From Hyaloscypha bicolor E (lineage: Eukaryota; Ascomycota; Leotiomycetes; Helotiales; Hyaloscyphaceae): 64,000 nucleotides of DNA. A program made the position numbers and the translations under genes. Numbering within the stretch: position 1 is the stretch's first letter; each line of letters opens with the position of its first letter. A model generated the notes under the pieces. The model was not told the origin of the DNA. It worked only from the letters and a program-made list of their open reading frames with translations, and ran no database searches. Location of the stretch: positions 449,419 to 513,418 of the forward strand of contig NW_020194549.1 of NCBI RefSeq assembly GCF_002865645.1, in the 5' to 3' direction. Shown piece after piece: positions 41,830 through 50,691 of the stretch.

Positions 41830-43130
41830 ATATAGAATAGTAATTTTTTAAGACTATTTCTTTTTATCTAATCTAAGGCTTGGATTTCCTATATATACTT
41901 GTTTTTAGTTTTTTTAGTTAGTTTATTCTCGGATATTTTCGGGAAGACTAAATTATTTTTAATATTATTTGCCTAGTCTATAATCCGGAACTACTTCTTT
42001 AGCTATAGCCTTAGAGTAAGAATATCTTTAATTATATAATAATACTGAAATATACTAGCCAAAATTATAATAAATAGTAAAAATAAGATATTATTAGTAA
42101 AAAAAAAGAGATATAGACTCGAGTCTCTTATATAGTATATATTTTAGTCTATATATAAATTATTAGTAATCTATTTAAACTTTAAAATAATGAAAAATCT
42201 TAATTTACTTTTTCGAAATATTTTTTATATCTTTGGCTTATTCTTTCTTAAAACCTATTTTAATTTCCGGCTCTATATCTTTTTATATATAACTATATAA
42301 AGAAAATTCTAATAGAAACGATTAGTAATAAATATCTTTATATATTTTTATTTTAAACTTAATATCTAATTTTAAACTTCGCCTTATATATTTTCTATAG
42401 CCTAGTAAAGATATAGTAATATATCTTTAATAAGGTATTTAGATCCATATAGTATTCTTTATAAATATAGTTATAATAGTTATATTACTAAAATAACTTC
42501 TTTATACTAATATAATTCTCTATTATAAAGAATATAGATGCCTTTTATAATATAAATAAACTAATTTTATATATAACTTATCTTTAATATATTTCCTCTT
42601 TTATTAGTAAATATATAATTGACTAATATTTTAATATAAATAGGCCTTATAAGTATACTTATAGGAGCTATTAAGTTATGAATTTCTTGAGGCATTTTAT
42701 AGTCGGTTTTCTGCTTCTATTATAAGAATAGTATTTATATCTTAACCTATATAGTTTAAACAGTTACTATTTCCCCTTTTTTATCTAGCTAACCGGGGGT
42801 TATAAGCCTAATAGCTTTAGTAATATACTTTATAGTTTCTATATTATTTAGATATAAGTTCAGGATTTCGCCTCTTTTCTTCTATACTAGTTTTTCTATT
42901 CTTTTCTTATATCTAATATATATTAGTATTTGCTATTATAGACTTTAATTTTATAGTATTATTAATATATACTTCTCAAAACTTCTATATTGCCTTATAG
43001 TACGGTTTACTACTATCTTTATCAAGTTTTCTATAAACGGGTTTGCTACTAATATCGAATCTGTCTTTAGAGAGCCCTTTACTTAGGGCTGCCTCTATCT
43101 GCTCCTCTGGACTCAGTTCTTTTATATTAT
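41830..43130 (-). pseudogene. Unidentified RIP-decayed minus-strand coding remnant
   Basis: CA/TG depletion weakens toward the right. On the minus strand from about 43,131 a frame opens with SPEEQIEAALSKGLSKDRFD and SSKPVYRKLDKDSSKPYYK, then is broken by TAG and TGA codons that C-to-T changes of Gln and Arg codons would explain. It continues weakly to about 42,450. I do not recognise the protein. A decayed repeat gene or a host gene caught by leaking RIP are both possible. The rest of the interval shows nothing else. Confidence 0.35.
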
Positions 43131-43189
43131 ATTGAGGTCTATATCTCTATAGATACAAATATCCGGAGTAGAAAGAAAGGGACTTAATA

Positions 43190-43296
43190 GATGGAAGATA
43201 AGATAGGTAAGAAGATAGGTAAGAAGATAGGTAAGAAGATAGGTAAGAAGATAGGTAAGAAGATAGGTGAGAAAATAGGAGAGGAGATAGGAAAAG
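43190..43296. repeat. 12-bp minisatellite (AGATAGGTAAGA)n
   Basis: Five perfect 12-bp units occupy 43,201-43,260, followed by three decaying units to 43,296 and preceded by degenerate ones. A 78-residue minus-strand ORF over it is only the repeat translated and is not a gene. It marks the transition from RIP-mutated DNA to the gene island. Confidence 0.9.
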
Positions 43297-43529
43297 AGAC
43301 GAGAGTAAAGATGGGAGAGAAGATGAAGCAAAGTTGCGAGAGCGAGAGAAGACGCCATTTTTAGAATATAGGGACGAAAGTATCTTTATAGTCTCTATAT
43401 ATATTATAGTATAGTTGAAGTGGTAATATATTTGAGATCCTTGGCTGGAAGAGGGGCCTTTTCCGGCCTCTCGTTAAAAGTTAATAATTTCTAGTAAGGT
43501 TATTCTTAGCTGTACTGCGTTGCGTAATG

Positions 43530-43600
43530 GGGGGTGAGCAGACCTGAGCAGACCTGAGCCGAGGGTGAGCCTGGCCTGAGCCGAGCCTGAGCAAGGGCGG
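43530..43600. repeat. GC-rich TGAGC repeat patch
   Basis: Six TGAGC-containing units (CCTGAGC, GGTGAGC) occur within about 60 bp, in a GC-rich island of about 120 bp surrounded by AT-rich sequence. No gene is apparent. Confidence 0.6.
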
Positions 43601-43653
43601 CGCTGCTTACGTGAGATATAGGATTGGGAAGAGTAAACATTCCGGTGGGGGAA

Positions 43654-44300
43654 CAGTCGATCCGATTCAAAAGCGACAAAAAAAAAAAGAAAAGTCTACC
43701 AAAGTACTAATTGATATAAATTGTATTAATCGGAACTATTATATATCTTCTAGTAATTAATTTCTTGGTCTCCGATTTTTAATACCTCTAATATTACAGA
43801 AGTTATAAAGCACGTGACCATTTTATACAAGCTTATATAGAAATTTTTGCGTTTTATAAGAATAAAAAATTACATCTCGTATAATATACAAGGCTGCATG
43901 TAATTAAAATCATATACTTTTTATACTTTATATTCTCTTTAGTAATAACTTTTAAAATACAAGCTCTTACTAGATATACTAAGCTAATAGAAGCTTAAGG
44001 AGCCTTATAAGGCCTTATAAGTCTAAGTTTAATTTACTATTTACTCAGGTATACGTAACTTTCGTAAAATATTTTTGCGTTTTGTATAGTCAGAAATCAA
44101 AAAGTAAGAAATGTCCGTATACTTCAAAACTCGATTACTAATTAACTACAAATTGCATTAGAAATCTGATTAATAGGTTTTATTCGCTTGGTTCTTTTCT
44201 ATAATTGCATGAGTTAGTATTAATTACTCGGGTTGTGGTTAACAAGTTATTATGGATACAAAAGGGCGACCGTTTTGTTGCTTTTGGATCGGACCGACTG
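43654..44300. mobile_element. Small TIR element (MITE-like), TA-flanked
   Basis: The left end reads CAGTCGATCCGATTCAAAAG followed by CGACAAAA. The right end is its inverted counterpart, with TTTTGTTGCTTTTGGATCGG followed by ACCGACTG, then TA. Inverted repeats are about 28-30 bp with few mismatches. The right flank has TA; the left has AA, possibly a mutated TA. The 647-bp interior is AT-rich and non-coding. Size, TIRs and TA target fit a non-autonomous Tc1/mariner-type element. Another copy of the left end is at 49,461. Confidence 0.7.
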
Positions 44301-44472
44301 TAGAGGAGTTGGACCGAACTTGGTGAAGCCTTCTGAGTGTTTGGTCGTGAGGGCCGAGTACTGGAATGAAAGAGATAGAAGCGACCTTGCAGGTATTTGA
44401 AAATTACGTGTTCTTTTGCAGACAGTTCCAAATTTTCGTGCGACTAGAAATAGCATTTCCATTGTTCCCGGC

Positions 44473-45379
44473 TTATAGTCTGCTCTTGTCCCAGTTTCGA
44501 TCCCATTTTGGCCTCCTCCTCTCGACAAACGCCGCAATCCCTTCCTCGGAATTCCTTCCTTCCCTCAAAAACGGAGCCCAATATTTGTCTTTGAACTCTT
44601 TCCCCGCCTCAAAACTTCCCTTTTCACCCAGCCCCAAGAAAATACCCTCACGACTAGCCCAGACAGCATCGGGACTATTCTCCGCAATCACTTTGGCAAT
44701 TTCAACAGCCTCTTCCACGGGATTTTCAACGACTTTATCAACCAAACCCCACATCAAGGCTTCATCTGCTCCCACGTTTCGACCAGTCAAGACCATATCT
44801 GTTGCCCTTCCGCGCCCGATTTTCCAGACGAGCAGAGGAAGAGTGCCACCCAGAAGTGAAAGGCCAACTTTGACGTCCGGGAGAGAAAGAACGGCTGAAG
44901 GAGAACAGAACACCATGTCACAATTAAGAAGCACTTCGACTCCACCGCCTACAGCTAAACCGTTCACAGCCGCTAGAATGGGTTTTCTGCCATGTCGAGA
45001 GGAGATGCCGCAGAAGCCGGTTGGAGGCAAATTTCCTTTCTGTTTCTTAGGTGTCTTAATCCATTCTTTGGAAAGTCAGAGACAGCGTTGGATCTATAAC
45101 TCCCAAACGCTCGTGGACCATTTCATGCGATTGAATTATGAGGGGAAAGTGCTCACCTCGAAGATCTGCACCAGTGGAAAATGCTCGCCCAGAACCAGTA
45201 AATATTCCCACTAAGATATCAGGATTACTATCCATCCAATTCCATACTCTCTCGAGCTCCCAGTGCCCGTGATTTGGAATGGTGTTCAACTCTTTCGCTC
45301 GAGTGAGTGTCACGAGTAGAATGGACGGGGTAGGGAATGAAAGTGAACAGATGGTGGTCCCTAGAGGAGGTGAGTACAT
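44473..45379 (-). CDS. Peroxisomal enoyl-CoA hydratase/isomerase (crotonase family)
   Basis: Two exons, 45,379-45,157 and 45,035-44,473, are joined across a 121-nt GTGAGC...AAAG intron with a CTGAC branch site (about 45,075-45,079), giving 261 residues. It is a crotonase-fold enzyme that hydrates or isomerises acyl-CoA double bonds. Oxyanion-hole motifs are visible: TGADLR (69-74) and NGLAVGGGVE (99-108). Glu108 sits where the first catalytic Glu of enoyl-CoA hydratase lies. The second catalytic Glu position reads Asp in SLPDVKVG (Asp128). The C-terminus ends SRL, a type-1 peroxisomal targeting signal. The start is the first ATG of the open frame. The AAAG acceptor is the only one keeping frame but is weak, so the junction may shift by a few codons. 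It diverges from the transporter gene. beta-Oxidation or secondary metabolism are both possible. Confidence 0.85.
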
Positions 45380-46060
45380 ATTTTAGCAGGGTCAACTTAG
45401 CTAATTTATGCCAAAAGAGAAAGGAGATTATTCGAGTTGCTCGGCATGCTTGTATGGAGGGGAGACTTCGGGAAAGAGGACTTCGAAAGTTGCTCAGTAA
45501 TCATGACTTCGAGCTCAACCGAGGTCCTGCCTGCTTAGTTCTTCCTTTCTGGCACTTGAAGGCAAGAAAAGGAAGCCGGGTCTAAAATTGTTTGCTCTCG
45601 TTCAAGTCGGTATCTCCTGAAAGAATCAGCAAAGCGGAAAGATGAAGCAGAAAAGGGGCAAAAGTGTAAAGCAGTTATGGCACGTAAGTCGGACACGTGA
45701 TCACCCCACTTCTCCTTTTTGGTGGTTGCTTGATAAGCACTTGGCTAAATTTTGATGTTAAGCGTCATAAGAGCGTCACAACGCATCTTGACTCATATCA
45801 ATATAAAGTGAGATAGTATTGCAGGGCAGAAGATCGAAAGATCGACAACTGGATTTCCAAAAGTGGTTGATTAACGAGCGTCAAGATATGTGGATGATAA
45901 ATCACGCGTCATCGACCTACCCCACTCTTATCAGATTTCCCAAGCCTTATCCCACAGTATAAAGATCTTGGGGGAACTTTTTGAAGCTCAGTCAGGGCTA
46001 AAATTTGGATATCCTCGACCTCAAAACTACTTGACACTCCCTGCGGAAGCCGTCTTCACC
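45380..46060 (+). promoter_or_regulatory. Divergent intergenic region, hydratase / MFS transporter
   Basis: About 680 bp between two divergent genes. A palindromic CACGTG (bHLH-type site) lies at 45,694-45,699 and an ATATAAAG TATA-like box at 45,801-45,808, 253 bp before the transporter ATG. Short ORFs here have no coding support. Promoter assignment is inference. Confidence 0.4.
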
Positions 46061-47802
46061 ATGTCGTCTGCCTTCGGTGCATTAGTGACCATCGAATCTG
46101 AAGATCTTCAGATTTGGCCCCCGGAAAATCCCATGAGGTTTGACCAAGATGCATCTCGTGAGCGTCCAGTTCCCCCTCCTGAGTTTGGAGACGTTGAGAT
46201 GCTCCCCATCCCCAGCTCAGGCCGTTCATCTGGATCTCGGGATCGTATCGAGAATGTCGACGAAGCTCAACGCGTTTCAAGCGATATGGTCAGAGATAAT
46301 CAGAGGCAAGGAACAATATCAGATCAAATACAAACCATATGGTATCCATATAAGAACAAATTTCGAGTAATGGCTGCTTGTTTGACTGCCATGGCGAACG
46401 GAATGAATGACTCGGCCCCAGGAGCACTGATTGCAAGCCTCGAAAGGTATGAGGGGCACCGGAACTCTGAAAACTAGAACTGAGCTGAAAGTCTGCAGAG
46501 ACTATAACATTTCCTATGGCACTGTCTCGATCATTTTCGTCTGCAATGCCCTTGGGTTTGTAGCAGCTGCCTTTTTCATCAGTGCACTCTCTTCCAGAAT
46601 TGGACGGGCGAAGTGTTTGATGATATCGGAGGCTTTGCTAATCCTTGGATACACGGCCATTGTCACGACCCCACCGTTTCCAGTCGTTTGCGCATCGTAG
46701 GTATCCCATCCCCTCGAACAAATGTTTTCCTGATCTGTGATAGATTCTTCGTCCTCGGAGTCGGGATGGCCATGAATTTGGCTATCTGCCAAGTCTTCTG
46801 TGCTAACCTCGCAAACAATACTGCTGTGGTTGGGGCATACCAAGGCGCTTATGGCATCGGCGGAATCGCTGGGCCACTCATTGCTACTGCGCTTGTGTCT
46901 CGAGGTAATGTCTGGTCGCGATTCTATACTGTAGAACTGGGACTTGCGGCTCTCAACTTTTTTCTGATTCCGTGGGCCTTTTGGAAGTACGAATTGGAGT
47001 CCGAGCAAGAGCAAGTACTCCCTCACCCAGCCGGTGAGCAGAATGAAAGCACGCAACGGAAGTGGAGATCTTTCAAAACACTCTTGTCAGACAGAACAAC
47101 CGTCCTTGGATCTCTTTTCATCTTTGCTTATCAAGGATCCGAGGTGCGTAACCTTTTCAGTAGCAATACGCCAAGTAACTCACTGACCAATGATAGGTTG
47201 CCATCTCCGGTTGGGTAATTGCCTTCTTGGTGCAATTCCGGCACGGAGATCCCAGTAAAGTGGGCTATGTAACTTCCGGTTTCTGGGCTGGCATAACACT
47301 TGGTGAGTTTTAATGGATGGTTGCACATAATAGACGCTGATGTGCTGCAGGGCGTTTCACACTCTCATTTTTGGCCCACCACATTGGGGAACGCCTTTTC
47401 GTTTTCATAGTCACTGTAGGAGTAAGTGGTCTCTTCCTATGTTCTCGGAGAAAAATCTTACCGATATCTCTGCAGGCTTTGATCCTCGAACTCCTCATCT
47501 GGTTCGTACCGTCAATTCCAGGTGATTCCATCGCCGTGGCATTTTCATGCCTCCTGCTTGGACCGATTTACCCTTGTGCTGTACACATTTTCCAACGACT
47601 CATCCCTCGGAAGATGCAAATCTCATCACTTTCTCTCATTGGTTCAGTTGGAAGCTCTGGAGGCGCCGTGGCACCCTTCATGACAGGAATGTTGGCTCAG
47701 CATGTTGGAACATTTGTCTTACATCCAATCTGCATCGGCTTGTTCGTGAGCATGGGTCTAGCCTGGTTCTTTCTGCCCGAGCCCGAGAAGAGATCTGAAT
47801 AA
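46061..47802 (+). CDS. MFS transporter, FHS (fucose permease-like) / Bsc6-like family
   Basis: Six exons: 46,061-46,446, 46,499-46,696, 46,744-47,143, 47,197-47,302, 47,351-47,421 and 47,476-47,802, with GT-AG introns of 47-54 nt. They give 495 residues in one continuous frame. The start is ATG in CACCATGTCG; upstream in-frame sequence lacks an ATG. A hydrophilic N-terminus of about 100 residues precedes TM1 (101-125, with NGMNDSAPGALI). Conserved family blocks follow: SSRIGRAK loop, AYQGAYGIGGIAGPL, GSEVAISGW, SGFWAGITLGR, LLLGPIYPC and GSSGGAVAPF. About 12 membrane segments are expected, with a cytosolic loop after WKYELE. It is a plasma-membrane proton-coupled sugar or small-molecule transporter by family; the substrate is unknown. 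It converges with the membrane protein gene 177 bp downstream. Confidence 0.88.
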
Positions 47803-47979
47803 GGAGGCTTTCAGACTCGTGGTTACGAGGATCCCGGTGATGCCACAAGCCCAGGGAACTCCGTCCGGAGATTTGTCGTTGCTTTACACCTCTCAGGGAT
47901 TATCTGCACGCCAGGGCTTCTCACTCCCTTTCCGCTGTGTATCTGTGGCGTTTTCTCGATGCCATTTCTAATTCCATCC

Positions 47980-49310
47980 TCATGTGACAACACAGGGACC
48001 ATCCACCAAGCTCTTATTGCTTCTGGTATCGCAGGACGGTGTCGCCAGCTCGACATCATCCTCAAACACAAAACTTCCTACTCGAGCTTGAGGATTCGTT
48101 CGTGATTGGTGGGTGGGAGAGGCTCGATTATTGAGCATATTCGGGGAGGTATCGAAATGTTGTATGCGCGAGGCTTCGACGCGACCCCGGATGAAGATGG
48201 CAAAGGATGGCAGGAACCCCACAATAATAGCTGTTAGTGCAAGCTGAGTCAGTGGACTTCACCATTTATGAGCAACCAGGTAGATTTACCAACTCCACCT
48301 TCTACAACGGACCAGAGTGTAGTCACTTCTCCCTTCTCAAAACTCGAATTCATTGAAGTGATACGGATGATGCCAACAATTATAGTAAGGATGCCGACTG
48401 TGAACACGATTCCGACGGCGAATTTCTGAGCTGTCGAGATCCGTATGGTGTACAAAATATGAACAGGAATAGCCATGACTATTTAGGTTGAAGCAGTGGT
48501 TAGTGGCGTCAAATGGGGTGCTAGTGTGGAAGAGAAAGAAAGAGGGCGCGGGAGGTTACTCATTAAATCAGTAAGGAGACCAGCAGCGAAACCATACCAG
48601 AGGCTTGCGGCCATTGCGATCTCACCTCTTGGCTTAGAACACTCATCTGGAACAGTTAGTAGCGGCTTCGGCAGAGTCGTTCTGGAAGAATTGTGCAAAG
48701 AGAGCCTCACCACCGGGGTTGAACAAAGCATGCAAACTTGAACAGCTGGTAAAAGCGCTGATTACGCATCCCACAAATGTAATTATGGTAAAAGCCATCA
48801 CTCCCCACCAAATCTTCGTATATGTTGATAGCCCAATGGTGAGTTTCTGGAACATGCAGAGAAGGCTCAGTTTTACGGCCCACAATGTAGACCAGAAGAA
48901 CATCTCGATCACAAGCAAGCCTTTCAAGACTGCAACCATATCTGCCCCCATACTTACATAGACTTCTATTTGACCAGTAGGGACTTGGGAAAGGTCGTGG
49001 AGTTTGGGAAGATAAGACAAGTAAGGTGAACACGTTGTCGCGAACGAGGCCAGCCCGAAGTACGAAGGTACATGAAGACATCCTCGGACGACAAGGGTAG
49101 ATGAAGAGCTTTGACCCAGCGAGCCCATGTACGAAGAACCACTAGTAGCAAGAGACGATTAGACATGCGATCAATATTCGCTGGATATACTAGTCAGCAT
49201 CGGTACATCCAGCATCGGCCAAGGGGATTAGGGAGAGCGCCTGTGCCTACCACGAGGGTCTCATCCGAATCATCTTGCGTATCCAGTAGGAACTCTCGAC
49301 GTTTGTACAT
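47980..49310 (-). pseudogene. Fungal rhodopsin-like integral membrane protein, frame-broken near the N-terminus
   Basis: Exons fit 49,310-49,251, 49,180-48,711, 48,646-48,560, 48,478-48,290 and 48,230-47,980, with good GT-AG sites and branch points (CTGAC, CTACTAAC, CTAAC). From about 49,066 onward the frame is clean and typical of the fungal rhodopsin-like (Pth11-related) family: STLWAVKLSLL, FVGCVISAFTSC, DLMIMAIPVHIL, VGIVFTVGILTIIVGIIR and VEGGVAIIVGFLPSF, with about six membrane helices and a polar tail. Upstream, family-like segments lie in three successive frames: RILIACLIVS (ending TAG), LRTWARWVK...SSEDVFMYL, then FGLASFATT. Each shift equals loss of one base. Either it is a pseudogene, a sequencing error, or translation starts at ATG 49,128, giving 314 residues without the first helix. 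Function is unknown; relatives are putative receptors. Confidence 0.7.
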
Positions 49311-49460
49311 TGAGATGGGACGGGCTGAAAGTATTTGGGCCCGTGTTCGCTGAGGCCTCAAGGCAGCCTAGATCTTGGTTTTGATTGAAAGTGAGAAGAT
49401 GGAGAAGACCTGAACGCGGTGGAACGCGGTGCACGATGATAAGCCATCCCAGCGGAGCTA

Positions 49461-49560
49461 CAGTCGGTCTGATCTAAAAGCGACAAACCCCCCCCCCCCC
49501 CCCCCCCCCCCACTATAATACCAATTAATATAAATCGTAGTAATTAATTCTATATTCTCA
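49461..49560. repeat. Second copy of the TIR-element end, with a 24-bp C run
   Basis: TA then CAGTCGGTCTGATCTAAAAG and CGACAAA match the left end at 43,654. Similarity continues past the homopolymer (ACCAATTAATATAAAT versus ACTAATTGATATAAAT) to about 49,545. Where the first copy has an A-rich run, this one has 24 consecutive C (49,488-49,511). I found no matching right end, so it may be truncated. The two copies are in the same orientation and bracket the three-gene block. Confidence 0.65.
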
Positions 49561-50010
49561 AAATTATAATATCTTTATTATTAAAGGAGATATAATATAT
49601 ATAATTAAATAAGTAAATTTTTTTGTATTTTATATAATATTTATTTCTATATACTAAAAAAACCGGTATACTAAAAAAACTTTCTATTTAAGGAGTCTTA
49701 AATCTCTATTATATAAATATAAAAAGCTATAATTTGTTTACTATTATTCTTTAGATATATTTCTCTATAAGGGCTTAATTTATAATTAGAAAAATACTAT
49801 AGTTTAGCTATACTATTAATTATTTTATTAAGAGTATTAAAAGCTACTATAGCTATTATTCCTTACTTTATTATAATTATTAACCTGTTCTCGGAACTCG
49901 GGGCTGTAATATTGAGCTTTTATTAAGTTTAAATATAACTCTAAAGTTTAAAGATATAGAGTATAAGAAAACCTGCCTGCCGGATTTATTCGAATAAAAA
50001 TAAAAGGTAT
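49546..50010. other. AT-rich intergenic stretch
   Basis: AT-rich and partly CA-depleted, with no gene. It probably includes the interior of the TIR element at 49,461. The last 100 bp regain normal composition. Confidence 0.5.
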
Positions 50011-50217
50011 TGTGGGAGGGAAACTGCGACAAGACAAAAACCCACATAAAGTATACCAGAGCGCAAAACGTGACTTGACAGCAAAACAACAAATCAAAAG
50101 CGTAAACAGTAAAGCATAAACAGTGTGCAGTGTGCAAAAGCTCAATTGATTGAATGTGTATGAAGGATTCTTCTCTAAGTCTATAGAAAACCCAGCTTTC
50201 TTATGTGATTTCCGCAA

Positions 50218-50253
50218 GTCACGTGCAAAAGGCCGCAGCCTTTGCCATGTGAC
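50218..50253. repeat. Imperfect inverted repeat with CACGTG inside the LTR
   Basis: Left arm GTCACGTGCAAAAGGC and right arm GCCTTTGCCATGTGAC, separated by CGCA, pair at 13 of 16 positions. The left arm holds a CACGTG and the right arm a CATGTG, both bHLH-type sites. It is symmetrical enough that RIP copies keep a palindrome-like remnant. Confidence 0.7.
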
Positions 50254-50293
50254 CTAAACCTCAAAACCGCCAAAACAACGCGATTTTCGACGA

Positions 50294-50309
50294 GTACGGC
50301 CTGCCGTAC
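50294..50309. repeat. Perfect short palindrome at the LTR end
   Basis: GTACGGC-CT-GCCGTAC has 7-bp perfect arms with a 2-bp spacer, four bases inside the LTR terminus. The RIP-mutated copies still read TATAGCAGGCTATA, keeping the symmetry. Confidence 0.8.
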
Positions 50310-50313
50310 CACA

Positions 50314-50691
50314 GTATATAAAATGCCAAGCATCTTAATAAGTGAGGAAGGATTTATCGCCCTTACCTAATATTGTATTTATAGCCACGCGGGTTGTATT
50401 TTTATTACGCATTTTAAGTTGTCACGTGAAAGTGCGGCGTTCTCCTCCTAGAAGTTTCCACAGGCAGCCACGTTTCAAGTTCTGCACGAAGTTGCCACTC
50501 AGACGTTCCAATCCGCCACACGTGCGTGCTTAAAGGCTAATCTCTGTCATCGCGACGAATAATAATCGCTCTGCTGTGTCATCAACCTCTTTCTTTTCCT
50601 TTATGCTACAATATAAGCTGACCTGAATCCTCACCAAACACCTCCGTCATCCTCGACGAACATCAACTGATTGCAATTCCACCCAGAAAAT
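50314..50691 (+). promoter_or_regulatory. Promoter region of the cysteine-rich protein gene
   Basis: It contains TATATAAA directly after the LTR (50,315-50,322), a CT-rich tract at about 50,586-50,602 and ATATAAG at 50,611-50,617, a usual arrangement for fungal promoters. The nearer TATA-like box is about 150 bp before the main ATG. No coding support is seen in the 63-codon ORF at 50,342. Confidence 0.4.

Larger units (their letters stand above)
50011..50313 (-). repeat. Unmutated solo LTR of the A/D/C retrotransposon family
   Basis: A 303-bp TG...CA unit, beginning TGTGGGAGGG and ending CCGTACCACA, flanked by direct GTAT (50,007-50,010 and 50,314-50,317). It is full of CA and TG dinucleotides, unlike every other copy in the window (7,765, 19,123, 31,920, 41,526, 57,040, 57,224). 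It therefore escaped RIP and shows the ancestral LTR sequence. No internal retrotransposon sequence adjoins it, so it is a solo LTR. Relative to element coding sense it lies on the minus strand. ORFs over it (49,880-50,217, minus) are not genes. Confidence 0.9.

Noticed and set aside
1..43000. Mitochondrial origin of the AT-rich DNA
   Set aside because: Gypsy polymerase and integrase motifs, LTR pairs and CA-specific depletion fit nuclear RIP, not a mitochondrial genome.
1..43000. Centromere
   Set aside because: RIP-rich gypsy nests do occur at fungal centromeres, but this sequence alone cannot distinguish that from an ordinary AT-rich block.
43122..43358. 78-residue minus-strand ORF with repeated YLLT
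   Set aside because: It is the 12-bp minisatellite in translation; no start context or homology.
44366..45214. 282-residue plus-strand ORF
   Set aside because: It is the antisense shadow of the hydratase exons, whose catalytic motifs are on the minus strand.
45337..45585. 82-residue plus-strand ORF upstream of the transporter
   Set aside because: No family motif; overlaps the 5' end of the hydratase gene and the divergent promoter region.
45890..46060. N-terminal extension of the transporter frame to 45,890
   Set aside because: It begins with GTG, has no in-frame ATG before 46,061, and 46,061 has a good start context.
46514..47056. 180-residue minus-strand ORF
   Set aside because: Antisense to transporter exons 2 and 3 and spans two well-supported introns.
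48966..49166. 66-residue minus-strand ORF as a separate gene
   Set aside because: Its first half belongs to the membrane protein family and the rest is out of frame; it is part of the broken N-terminal region.
49111..49353. 80-residue plus-strand ORF
   Set aside because: Antisense to the 5' exons of the membrane protein gene; no motif.
49880..50217. Two overlapping minus-strand ORFs, 85 and 89 residues
   Set aside because: They lie inside the solo LTR, which is non-coding in the other copies.
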